This document shows, one piece after another, positions 1-6,396 of a stretch of DNA of 7,020 nt; the first letter of the stretch is position 1; every line of letters starts with the position of its first letter. The notes below the pieces were generated by a model. The model was given only the letters and a program-made list of their open reading frames with translations, ran no database searches and was not told where the DNA came from. The translations under genes were made by a program, and so were the position numbers. The DNA comes from Nitrospirota bacterium (GTDB lineage: Bacteria > Nitrospirota > Thermodesulfovibrionia > Thermodesulfovibrionales > JdFR-85). Location: contig JAADGU010000121.1 in assembly GCA_013152195.1 (NCBI GenBank), positions 1-7,020 of the forward strand, given 5' to 3'.

Positions 1-524
1 CTCTTCTTTCAGACAGAAAGGATATCCTCGACTTCGGATGCGGCACCTGCGGCAACGTAAAGCTCCTGTCACAACACATGCACGGCCTGAACTTTCACCT
101 TCTCGACCACAGCCTCAGGGCCATCAGGTTTGCCAGGGAAAGCTACCTCAAGGACAAGGACGGCAACGGCAACTCATTCTTCTACTATACCTCTATGGAG
201 CAGGTTTCAGACAAAAAATTCGACGCAATCATATCAATACAAGTGCTCGAACATATAGACAACTACACCTCCATCATTGAGAGCCTGTGGAGACTCTTGA
301 AGGAAAACGGAATACTGATCATCTCCGTACCGGTAAAGGGCTGGAGGGACAGACACAGGGAGCATATAAACAAATTCACCATAAAGTCCATGTTTGAAAT
401 CCTTGCCGGATACTCCGAATGGGTGAGCATCTCTCCAAGAACATATTCAAACAGAAGCGGCATCCTGGCAACTGCCTACTTCTGTGTAACAAAAAAGACT
501 CCCGGCTCCACTGGCAGGAACTGA
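1..524 (+). CDS. Class I SAM-dependent methyltransferase, 5'-truncated by window edge
   Basis: The open frame runs in from the window edge (first full codon at position 3) and ends with TGA at 522-524, leaving 173 visible residues. The SAM-binding motif I is at visible residues 7-18 (DILDFGCGTCGN). An acidic residue that would contact the ribose is in LLDHS (D35). Motif IV is FDAIISIQVLEHIDN (73-87), followed by the strand LKENGILIISVP (about 99-110) and the HREHINKFT element (118-126). This order is typical of the Methyltransf_11/Methyltransf_23 (UbiG-like) group. The substrate cannot be read from the sequence. Proximity to LPS genes makes a glycan or lipid-carrier sugar a reasonable guess, but the gene is convergent with the glycosyltransferase and so is in a different transcript. 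The first ATG seen (position 78) lies after motif I and is not the true start. Confidence 0.85.
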   Translation, partial: LLSDRKDILDFGCGTCGNVKLLSQHMHGLNFHLLDHSLRAIRFARESYLKDKDGNGNSFFYYTSMEQVSDKKFDAIISIQVLEHIDNYTSIIESLWRLLKENGILIISVPVKGWRDRHREHINKFTIKSMFEILAGYSEWVSISPRTYSNRSGILATAYFCVTKKTPGSTGRN

Positions 525-627
525 TCCTTCAGGAAAGAGATCGAGGTTAACCGGCCAACCATACATTCATATACGTGGGGTCAACAACAAAGGGATTAAA
601 GCTTTCACGAAACACTGTAATACACCC

Positions 628-1503
628 CTACCTCACAAGCCTGAAATGCTTCTTGCTCAACTCTACACCCAGCACCCTTTCGAGCCACAAGGCCATCCGG
701 TGTTTAATCTCCCTTTGGCTCAATCTGTATGTGGGAGCCGCCTTAAAAATACCTTCAGCCTCCGGCAGCCAGTCCTTTATAACCGCCGGATGATTACCTT
801 TAAACTCCCTCAGTATTGCACTGTCAATATCAGCATACTTTACCTCTGAAGAACCCTTGTCACTCCAGTACTTTTCAACTTTCTGCGTCTTTAATCTCAT
901 CTGTTCTTCGCTTCTCACCCATCCATAGTGATAGATATTCACACCTGTCAGGGCTGCCCTCGGATAACGGCCTTTCTTGTGGTTCTCCATCACAATGAAG
1001 AAAAGCCCCTTCGGGGCCCAGCTCGGGATGTTGTTTCTTAATATCCTCGGGGCCTTTCTGTACCAGCCTGGTGACCATGCAAAGGTATTCCTGTTCCCGT
1101 AAAAGTGAATATAATCAAAGACCAGCGCTTCCACCCTGTTGTCATTAAGATACTTCTCCATGGATGCCCTTATCACGGGAAGATCGTCTTCATGAATCAC
1201 CTCATCTGACTCCAGATAGAACGCCCAGTCCCCTGTACAGTTAAAGAGGGCTATACTCTTCTGCTGGCCATAGACAAAGCCCTTCAGCCTCACATCCGTC
1301 CGCATGTTTTCATTCCACTGGGTATGGATAATCCTGATTTTAGCGTCTCCGATATCCTTTATCATATTCTCGGTTTCGTCCTCACATGGACCAAGGGCTA
1401 CGATGAATTCATCGACAATCGGCAGAACAGATTTAATGGACTGCACAAATGGATAGCCCAAAACCTGGGCATTTCTTATAAAAGTAAAACCACTGACCTT
1501 CAT
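628..1503 (-). CDS. Glycosyltransferase family 2 protein (probable LPS core or O-unit sugar transferase)
   Basis: This is a 291-residue soluble protein with no signal peptide or membrane segment. The N-terminal GT-A fold begins MKVSGFTFIRNA, then the VDEFIVALGPCEDET strand and loop (30-44). The nucleotide-sugar/metal-binding acidic motif is FYLESDEVIHEDD (95-107), with S99-D100-E101 in the DxD position. A later YHYGWVRSEEQMRLK block (191-205) resembles the HYGWVR segment of LPS-type GT2 enzymes. It would transfer a sugar from a nucleotide-sugar donor at the cytoplasmic face of the inner membrane; donor and acceptor are unknown. It lies 28 bp downstream of the O-antigen ligase homologue on the same strand, so the two are probably co-transcribed. 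The ATG at 1503 has only a distant AGGGAG (1520-1525, 16 nt away), so translation may depend on coupling with the gene before it. No in-frame ATG, GTG or TTG lies just upstream. The stop is TAG; see the finding on the open extension beyond it. Confidence 0.88.
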   Translation of the reverse strand: MKVSGFTFIRNAQVLGYPFVQSIKSVLPIVDEFIVALGPCEDETENMIKDIGDAKIRIIHTQWNENMRTDVRLKGFVYGQQKSIALFNCTGDWAFYLESDEVIHEDDLPVIRASMEKYLNDNRVEALVFDYIHFYGNRNTFAWSPGWYRKAPRILRNNIPSWAPKGLFFIVMENHKKGRYPRAALTGVNIYHYGWVRSEEQMRLKTQKVEKYWSDKGSSEVKYADIDSAILREFKGNHPAVIKDWLPEAEGIFKAAPTYRLSQREIKHRMALWLERVLGVELSKKHFRLVR

Positions 1504-1531
1504 CCCGATTTTTAATGAACTCCCTACTGCT

Positions 1532-2842
1532 TTATTTTCTGGAATTGCAGTTTAATTTTAACATCTTTCCTGCTTTCATCTCTTCTCCACAGTTAGACCT
1601 GCGCACACATACCCCCAGGACGAAAGCAAAGGTACACAGCAATACGTGTATGTGCAGCAGGGAGTCTGCAAGTCCTGCTACCATAAAATGAACAGCAACA
1701 GGGAGTGCAATGAACCCGAACAGCCTGTCCGCCGATCCTGACTTGAGCACTCCCTTCGACAGTCTGACAATGCAATAGAAGAGATAAAGAACAGCAGCCA
1801 AGCCAAAAAGACCATTGGTCGCGAGGGCAAAAATGAAGATATTGTGGGGCTGGTTGAACTCTAAAAGGTAGCCGGGAAACTCCCCCGAAGCAACATACCG
1901 GTTGACAGTAACTATGTAATCTCCTGTTCCGACCCCGAAGAAAGGGTTTGAAAGGAACATCTTCCATGATGCCTTCCACATCATGAACCGTCCTCCAACA
2001 GAGGTTACAGTCGCTGAATCGGAATAGAAAGCGGAGATATCACTGAAGACCTGGTCTATTCTGTGATGAACCGTGGAGTTGAAGAGATACAACAACAGGG
2101 CAGCGCCACACATGAAGAGCATTGATATCAGGAAATGCTTCTTCTTTTTAAAGAGAAAAAAGGCAAACAGGGGAACAACAACTGCAATGCCCAACCATGC
2201 TGTCCTGGAAGTAGAGAGTAAGATGGAAAGACTCCCGATAACAATAAAGGAAGCTATAAATATTTTCAAAAATGGAATCCTGCGATATGATGAAAATAGA
2301 AGCAGGGAGGCTGCTGTATATAACCCAACAGCATTAAGATTGGCAAACCAGATATGGTGGATACTTAATGGGGTCAAGGGCAACCTGTAAGCATTCTCCC
2401 CGATTACACCAAAGAATGTAAGGAATCCGATAAGATCAAGAATAAACAACCCTGAAAGCAGGGCAAGGAGTAACTGTTCTCCTCTCTTGAATCTGCTGGA
2501 GGTATCCTTATCGAGGTCCATCAGGGTAGCAACCATTATGTAAATAAGGAGAAGGTTAGAAATTGTTTTGACTCTCCTTACACCCTCCAGTAAATCTTCA
2601 CTGATTAATAATCCCAGGACTGATACCAGAACATATAAAAATATGGGAATAGCGAGGGGCTGATTGATACTGCCGGCAATACCCTTCCTGAAATCACTGT
2701 AAAAAAAGGCTATTGTCAGGAAATAGAGGTAGACCAGTCCGATAAGAGCGCTGTTAACGCTTTTTGAAAGAGGCAAGCTCAACCCGAAAAGCAACAGGAC
2801 TGCAAAAATAAGTTTATAGTGTGCCGCAGACGTGTTCTTCAT
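1532..2842 (-). CDS. O-antigen ligase / polymerase-family membrane protein (Wzy_C domain, WaaL-like)
   Basis: This is a polytopic inner-membrane protein of 436 residues from the ATG at 2842, with roughly 10-12 hydrophobic helices. WaaL-type ligases transfer undecaprenyl-PP-linked O-antigen to lipid A-core in the periplasm; Wzy polymerases share the same fold. Visible landmarks (numbering from this ATG) are LSTSRTAWLG with R213 in the position of the family's [S/G]RTA motif, GGRFMMW with R285, NPFFGVGTGDY (299-309), and QPHNIF with H333 ahead of a C-terminal helix block. From memory, E. coli WaaL has key residues near R215, R288 and H338, so the spacing fits a ligase well. A GTG at 2869 would add 9 residues, but it has no ribosome-binding site; the ATG has only a weak purine tract (AAAGAAAG). 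It is first in a leftward unit with the glycosyltransferase and divergent from msbA. A polymerase or another glycan ligase cannot be excluded. Confidence 0.85.
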   Translation of the reverse strand: MKNTSAAHYKLIFAVLLLFGLSLPLSKSVNSALIGLVYLYFLTIAFFYSDFRKGIAGSINQPLAIPIFLYVLVSVLGLLISEDLLEGVRRVKTISNLLLIYIMVATLMDLDKDTSSRFKRGEQLLLALLSGLFILDLIGFLTFFGVIGENAYRLPLTPLSIHHIWFANLNAVGLYTAASLLLFSSYRRIPFLKIFIASFIVIGSLSILLSTSRTAWLGIAVVVPLFAFFLFKKKKHFLISMLFMCGAALLLYLFNSTVHHRIDQVFSDISAFYSDSATVTSVGGRFMMWKASWKMFLSNPFFGVGTGDYIVTVNRYVASGEFPGYLLEFNQPHNIFIFALATNGLFGLAAVLYLFYCIVRLSKGVLKSGSADRLFGFIALPVAVHFMVAGLADSLLHIHVLLCTFAFVLGVCVRRSNCGEEMKAGKMLKLNCNSRK

Positions 2843-2883
2843 GAATCTTTCTTTAAGTGGGGTGGTCACAAACGCTTAATCGG

Positions 2884-2897
2884 TATAGTATACTATA
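2884..2897. promoter_or_regulatory. 14-bp perfect palindrome in the ligase/msbA divergent gap
   Basis: TATAGTATACTATA is its own reverse complement and ends 3 bp before the msbA ATG. It contains a TATACT hexamer on each strand, a 5/6 match to a -10 box. On + the hexamer at 2889-2894 has GTCACA (2865-2870, 4/6 to TTGACA) 18 bp upstream, which would start RNA at or beside the msbA ATG. On - no convincing -35 was found. It could be overlapping divergent -10 elements, an operator, or both. Confidence 0.4.
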
Positions 2898-2900
2898 ACC

Positions 2901-4655
2901 ATGAAAAAAATTTTCAGGGAGACTTCTTCAAAAGACTGGAAAAACGATTTTCACACAATATGGGCACTCACAAGACAACATCTTCCCAGGCTGATAGTGG
3001 CAATTCTGTGCAGCCTTGCGCTTTCAGCCATTAACGGCGGCATTGCATGGCTCGTCAAACCATCCCTGGACAGCCTCTTTGTTGAAAAGAACAGGACAAT
3101 CCTCTTTCTGCTGCCGGCAGGTGTCTTTTTATTGTTCGTATTCAGGGGGCTGTTTGCCTTTCTCAATAATTTTCTGATGAGCTCCATTGGTGCAAAGATC
3201 GTAAAGACGCTCCGTCAGGCCCTTTACAACAAACTCCTGAGCCTCCCCATCTCTTTCTTCTCCAAAAAATCCAGTGGCTCCATAATATCCAGGGTCCTTA
3301 ATGATATAGGAAGCCTTGAGAACCTGATCGCCAACACGGCAAGGAACTTCTTTGTCCAGTCCACAACAGTAATAGTCCTTGCTGTTGTCGCCCTCCTGAG
3401 GAGATGGGACCTGGCACTCCTCTCATTTACAATCATACCGCTGGTCGTGCTCGTTGCCGACAGGTTTGGCAAGAGGATGAAGAAGACCAGCAAAAAGACA
3501 AGGGAATTCATATCAGATGTGACCAAGATGGTGCAGGAGACAGTGTTGGGCATAAGGGTTATCAAGGCTTTTACAATGGAAGAAAAGATGCGCAGCCGCA
3601 ACGACGAGGCAGTCTCACGGCATTACAGAAATGTAATGAGGGAAGTAAGGATCAGGGAATTCACCGCCGTATCCATGGAGATTATTGCAGGTGCGGGCAT
3701 AGCCATAATCCTGTGGTACGGCAGCTATCTTATCATTAATAACAAGCTCTCAGTGGGTGCATTCTTCTCATTTATCACTGCTATAATGATGATTTACACA
3801 CCCTTAAAAAGATTGAGCCAGGTCAACAACAATTTCCAGATGATAAGAACAGCACTCCACAGGGTCAAGGAGATATTTCTTCTCGACGATGAAGTCTCCG
3901 GCAAAATAGATAAGCCAAAGATAGAAGGGCATATAGTATATGATAAAGTCTCTTTCCGTTACCCTGACTCCGTTGAACCGGCACTGAAGGATATCAACCT
4001 CGAAATTCAGCCGGGAGAGACCATTGCAATCGTGGGATACAGTGGTTCAGGCAAAAGCACCCTGATAGACCTTCTCCTTGGATTCTGGAAGGATTATACA
4101 GGCAGGATTACGATAGACGGACTGGATATCAGGGATTATTCCCTTAAAAGCATCAGGTCTCACATCGGCGTGGTATCACAGGATATAATCCTTTTTGACG
4201 ACACGGTTAAAAACAATATATTGTTTGGCAGGCCTGAGGCAACGGAAGCAGAGGTTGTCGAGGCGGCACGGGCTGCCTATGCCCATGAGTTTATCATGGA
4301 TATGCCCCAGGGCTATGATACATACATTGGTGAACGTGGAGTCAAGCTGTCAGGGGGACAGAAGCAGAGAATCTCCCTTGCAAGGGCTATAATTAAAAAC
4401 CCGAAAATCCTCATCCTTGATGAGGCAACATCATCCCTTGATGCCGACTCAGAGGCAAAGATTCAGAAGGCACTTGAGTCAATAATGCCCGGAAGGACAA
4501 CCCTGGTAATCGCACACAGACTCTCTACCATCAACAAGGCCGACCGTATTATTGTCATGGAGAGGGGAAGGATTATACAGCAGGGGAGCCATGATGAACT
4601 CTTCTCCTCCGGCGGGGTTTATCAGGAACTTTACAGCGCACACAGACAGGCATGA
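2901..4655 (+). CDS. msbA: Lipid A export ABC transporter, fused permease/ATPase (MsbA type)
   Basis: This 584-residue half-transporter is close to the usual MsbA length (about 580). The N-terminal exporter domain has six helices, at about 32-52, 67-90, 147-165, 169-190, 253-276 and 282-302. The WLVKPSLDSLF stretch after helix 1 resembles the LLKPLLDDGF region of E. coli MsbA. The C-terminal ATPase has Walker A GYSGSGKST (379-387, K385), Q-loop VVSQD (Q427), signature LSGGQ (483-487), Walker B ILILDE (D507, catalytic E508), D-loop SSLD and switch H539, so it should be active. As a homodimer it would flip lipid A-core across the inner membrane using ATP. The neighbouring ligase homologue supports the LPS role; other lipid or drug exporters share this architecture. 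The ATG at 2901 has no Shine-Dalgarno and follows a TAG four codons upstream in frame, so no earlier start is possible. A palindrome with -10-like hexamers ends 3 bp before it, which hints at leaderless or near-leaderless translation. Confidence 0.9.
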   Translation: MKKIFRETSSKDWKNDFHTIWALTRQHLPRLIVAILCSLALSAINGGIAWLVKPSLDSLFVEKNRTILFLLPAGVFLLFVFRGLFAFLNNFLMSSIGAKIVKTLRQALYNKLLSLPISFFSKKSSGSIISRVLNDIGSLENLIANTARNFFVQSTTVIVLAVVALLRRWDLALLSFTIIPLVVLVADRFGKRMKKTSKKTREFISDVTKMVQETVLGIRVIKAFTMEEKMRSRNDEAVSRHYRNVMREVRIREFTAVSMEIIAGAGIAIILWYGSYLIINNKLSVGAFFSFITAIMMIYTPLKRLSQVNNNFQMIRTALHRVKEIFLLDDEVSGKIDKPKIEGHIVYDKVSFRYPDSVEPALKDINLEIQPGETIAIVGYSGSGKSTLIDLLLGFWKDYTGRITIDGLDIRDYSLKSIRSHIGVVSQDIILFDDTVKNNILFGRPEATEAEVVEAARAAYAHEFIMDMPQGYDTYIGERGVKLSGGQKQRISLARAIIKNPKILILDEATSSLDADSEAKIQKALESIMPGRTTLVIAHRLSTINKADRIIVMERGRIIQQGSHDELFSSGGVYQELYSAHRQA

Positions 4656-4667
4656 AAACTGAAAAAC

Positions 4668-6029
4668 CTATCCTTCTGTAGCCTCCACTATGGAATCCCT
4701 GATTATATCAAGCATCCCTGCAAGGTGCTCCTCACTTATTGAAAGGGGCGGCATAATCACAACCACATTTCCAAGTGGTCTTATCAGAAGTCCCTTCTCC
4801 CGTGCCCTGAGGCAGACCTTAAAACCCATCTTGTCTTCAAAGGAATAGGGCTCTCTATTTTTGCTGTCCCTGACGAGTTCCACCCCTGCCATAAGACCAA
4901 GCCCCCTTGCATCACCAACATGCTCAAGCCCTCTGACCGCCTCAAGCCACGGCAGCAGTATATTCTCCTTTTTCCTGACACCCTCAACGGTCTTTTCCCT
5001 TTCAAATAGCCCTATTGAGGCTATGGCTGCTGCACAGGCAAGGGGATTTCCCGAGTATGAATGGCCGTGAAAGAATGTCTTCAGTTCCCTGTATTCGCCA
5101 AGGAACGCCGAATAGACCTCTTCTGTGGTTATTGTGGCGGCAAGGGGCAGATAACCGCCGGTTATGCCCTTTGAAAGACAGAGGAAATCAGGCACTACAT
5201 CCTCATGCTCACAGGCAAACATCCTTCCTGTCCTGCCAAAACCGACTGCAACCTCATCGGCAATAAGCAACACCCCATATTTTTCTGTCAGATCCCTGAC
5301 CCCTTTCAGATAGCCCGGTGGAAAGACAACCATGCCTCCGGCCCCCTGCACCATTGGCTCAATGATGACAGCGGCAATCTCCGGCGCATGCCCTTTCAAT
5401 ATCTCCTCCAGTCTCTCAAGACAGGCAAGTCCACAACCCGGGGATTCAAGCCCAAGTTCACAACGATAACAGTAAGGCGACGGGGCCCTGAAAGTATCGA
5501 AAAGCAGGGGCCTGAATGCCTCATGGAATATATCAATCCCCCCGGCACTCACTGCGCCAAGGGTATCTCCGTGATAGGCATTATTCAGACAGAGAAACTT
5601 TTCCCTTCCCTTCACCCCCCTGTGAATCCAGTACTGATAGGCCATCTTCAGCGCCACCTCAACAGAGGTGGACCCATTGTCAGAGTAAAAAACCCTTGTA
5701 AGACCGGCGGGTACAATATTTATCAGCTTTTCTGCCAATTCAATGGACGATTCACTGCCAAGCCCAAGGAGTGTTGAATGTGAAATCCTCTCAAGCTGAC
5801 TCCTGATGGCATCGTCTATCTCCTTCTTTCTGTGTCCATGGACATTTACCCACAGGGAGGATACCCCGTCAAGATACCATCTCCCGTAAATATCCCGCAA
5901 AAAAGACCCCCTGCCTTCCGAAATAATAACAGGCACCGCCTCTTCCCACTCCTTCATCTGTGTAAAGGGATGCCAGACGTATCTTCTGTCAAGCTCTTCA
6001 AGTCTCCTGTTTCTATCAAGTATATCCAT
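4668..6029 (-). CDS. bioA: Adenosylmethionine-8-amino-7-oxononanoate aminotransferase (biotin synthesis)
   Basis: This 453-residue PLP-dependent class III aminotransferase is cytosolic. It converts 8-amino-7-oxononanoate (KAPA) to 7,8-diaminopelargonate in biotin synthesis, normally with SAM as amino donor. BioA-specific features are the N-terminal YVWHPFTQMKEW (18-29) and DGVSSLWVNVHGH (54-66). PLP sites include SDNGSTSVE (116-124), AYHGDT (151-156), IADEVAVGFGRTG (256-268, D258 to the pyridine nitrogen) and the Schiff-base lysine K287 in CLSKGITGGYLPLA. HGHSYSGNPL (321-330) completes the active site. A segment at 187-203 carries four cysteines (C187, C190, C199, C203). The ATG at 6029 has a strong GAGGTGA ribosome-binding site 9 nt upstream and a TATAAT box before that. 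It is convergent with msbA, with 12 bp between the stops. No other biotin gene is in the window, so it stands alone here. BioK-type lysine-dependent variants exist, so the donor is inferred. Confidence 0.95.
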   Translation of the reverse strand: MDILDRNRRLEELDRRYVWHPFTQMKEWEEAVPVIISEGRGSFLRDIYGRWYLDGVSSLWVNVHGHRKKEIDDAIRSQLERISHSTLLGLGSESSIELAEKLINIVPAGLTRVFYSDNGSTSVEVALKMAYQYWIHRGVKGREKFLCLNNAYHGDTLGAVSAGGIDIFHEAFRPLLFDTFRAPSPYCYRCELGLESPGCGLACLERLEEILKGHAPEIAAVIIEPMVQGAGGMVVFPPGYLKGVRDLTEKYGVLLIADEVAVGFGRTGRMFACEHEDVVPDFLCLSKGITGGYLPLAATITTEEVYSAFLGEYRELKTFFHGHSYSGNPLACAAAIASIGLFEREKTVEGVRKKENILLPWLEAVRGLEHVGDARGLGLMAGVELVRDSKNREPYSFEDKMGFKVCLRAREKGLLIRPLGNVVVIMPPLSISEEHLAGMLDIIRDSIVEATEG

Positions 6030-6038
6030 AAGTTTTTA

Positions 6039-6045
6039 TCACCTC
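6039..6045 (-). promoter_or_regulatory. Shine-Dalgarno of bioA
   Basis: On the minus strand this reads GAGGTGA, 9 nt before the bioA ATG. It is the best ribosome-binding site in the window and fixes the bioA start. Confidence 0.8.
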
Positions 6046-6064
6046 GTCAGATTTACAGGTTGAT

Positions 6065-6093
6065 ATTATATCATATGGCATTCCTACATAAAA
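6065..6093 (-). promoter_or_regulatory. bioA: Probable bioA promoter
   Basis: The minus strand has a perfect TATAAT at 6070-6065, placing the RNA start about 30 nt upstream of the bioA ATG. A 17-bp spacer leads to TTTTAT (6093-6088), a poor -35. The -10 lies inside an inverted repeat, TGATAT-T-ATATCA (6061-6073), which could be an operator or simply AT-rich promoter sequence. No BirA box was found. Confidence 0.5.
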
Positions 6094-6119
6094 AACATTG
6101 AACAGAACCTGAGTTTAGC

Positions 6120-6146
6120 CGCAGATTACGCAGATGACTCAGATAA
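6120..6146 (+). repeat. Three tandem imperfect 9-bp repeats
   Basis: The units begin at 6120, 6129 and 6138. The first two read CGCAGATKA (K = T or G) and the third is CTCAGATAA. No coding role is evident. From general knowledge, similar CGCAGAT-rich stretches recur between genes in many bacterial genomes, so this is probably a fragment of a dispersed intergenic repeat. The array ends 1 bp before a TTGACA box. Confidence 0.6.
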
Positions 6147-6147
6147 T

Positions 6148-6177
6148 TTGACAATCATAAATGCTTTATGATATCTT
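6148..6177 (+). promoter_or_regulatory. Putative rightward promoter with operator-like inverted repeat
   Basis: A perfect TTGACA at 6148-6153 is followed by a perfect 8-bp inverted repeat with a 3-nt centre, ATCATAAA-TGC-TTTATGAT (6154-6172). The -10 would be TATCTT (6172-6177, 4/6) after an 18-bp spacer. TATGAT (6168-6173) matches better, but its 14-bp spacer is too short. An inverted repeat filling the -35/-10 spacer is a common repressor-site layout. The regulator is unknown. Confidence 0.4.
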
Positions 6178-6217
6178 TAATCAAAGAGGAGCAGTTTTCC
6201 CCTTTTTCCCAAAACAA

Positions 6218-6247
6218 GCCATGAAGGCTTGAGCAGACCACGAAGGT
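6218..6247 (+). repeat. Copy A of a two-block repeat
   Basis: GCCATGAAGGCT (6218-6229) and CCACGAAGGT (6238-6247) are separated by 8 nt. Both blocks recur exactly at 6314-6340. Each block can form a small hairpin, with loop ATGAA in the first and ACGAA in the second. This copy overlaps the first terminator-like hairpin. Confidence 0.6.
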
Positions 6248-6274
6248 TTTTTTAACAACTTTTGTGGTTTTTTT
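6237..6274 (+). terminator. Rho-independent-type hairpin with poly-T, first of two
   Basis: ACCACGAAGG (6237-6246) pairs with CTTTTGTGGT (6259-6268) over 10 positions, including two G-U pairs. The 12-nt loop is T-rich and seven Ts run from 6268 to 6274. The tail is on + only, so it acts on rightward RNA. The stem is only moderately GC-rich, so its efficiency is uncertain. Confidence 0.5.
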
Positions 6275-6309
6275 ATTTCTGACGAAGCACCATAATCTGT
6301 ACGTTAAGC

Positions 6310-6360
6310 AAAGGCCATGAAGGCTCATCACCACGAAGGTGAGCTTTGATGGCTTTTTTT
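6310..6360 (+). terminator. Rho-independent-type hairpin with poly-T, second of two
   Basis: The strand at 6314-6327 pairs with 6340-6353 over 14 positions, with one G-G mismatch and one G-U pair, and is extended weakly by A-T pairs at the base. The loop is 12 nt and seven Ts follow (6354-6360). An alternative fold has two small hairpins instead, GCC-ATGAA-GGC and TCACC-ACGAA-GGTGA. The methyltransferase ATG lies 41 nt beyond, so read-through would be needed for expression from the upstream promoter. Confidence 0.6.
6314..6340 (+). repeat. Copy B of a two-block repeat
   Basis: This is the same pair of blocks as at 6218-6247: GCCATGAAGGCT (6314-6325) and CCACGAAGGT (6331-6340), here 5 nt apart. 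It forms the left arm and loop of the second terminator-like hairpin. Confidence 0.6.
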
Positions 6361-6392
6361 ATGTACTAAAAAGCTTAAAAATTCTTCTTTTT

Positions 6393-6396
6393 GGAG
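6393..6396 (+). promoter_or_regulatory. Shine-Dalgarno of right-hand methyltransferase
   Basis: GGAG lies 4 nt before the ATG at 6401. The spacing is shorter than usual but it is the only candidate, and it supports this start. Confidence 0.5.

Larger units (their letters stand above)
6184..6360 (+). ncRNA. Possible small RNA or attenuated leader ahead of the right-hand methyltransferase
   Basis: RNA starting just after the -10 at 6172-6177 would meet a 6-bp hairpin CAAGCC-ATGAA-GGCTTG (6215-6231). It would then meet a terminator-like hairpin ending at 6274 and a second one ending at 6360, before any long open frame. Stopping at either gives an RNA of about 90 or 175 nt. Reading through gives a leader of about 215 nt for the gene at 6401. 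No known RNA family was recognised, and transcription is inferred only from the promoter and terminator signals. Confidence 0.25.

Noticed and set aside
545..560. GGTTAACC palindrome and nearby AACC as a terminator between the converging genes
   Set aside because: The stem is too short and there is no T tract on either strand.
1593..1979. 128-codon frame on - overlapping the ligase gene
   Set aside because: It is a different frame of the ligase coding sequence; the ligase frame carries the membrane helices and family motifs.
2843..2869. GTG at 2869 as the ligase start
   Set aside because: There is no ribosome-binding site upstream of the GTG; the ATG at 2842 gives a normal N-terminus. The choice is still uncertain because the ATG site is also weak.
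4656..4667. Shared terminator between msbA and bioA
   Set aside because: The 12-bp gap has no hairpin with a T tract; any terminator would have to lie within coding sequence.
5205..5777. 190-codon open frame on + antisense to bioA
   Set aside because: It lies wholly inside the convincing bioA gene, has no recognisable domain, and its composition reads as a reverse-frame shadow.
6033..6060. BirA biotin-operator half-site (CTGTAAATC on -)
   Set aside because: It resembles the left half TTGTAAACC, but no GGTTTACAA-like partner lies 14-16 bp further on.
6185..6191. AGAGGAG as a ribosome-binding site for a small gene
   Set aside because: No ATG, GTG or TTG follows at a usable distance; the next ATG (6221) encodes only MKA.
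6120..6340. CRISPR-like array
   Set aside because: The 9-bp units have no spacers, and the two longer repeat copies are only a pair with unequal internal gaps; there are no cas genes.
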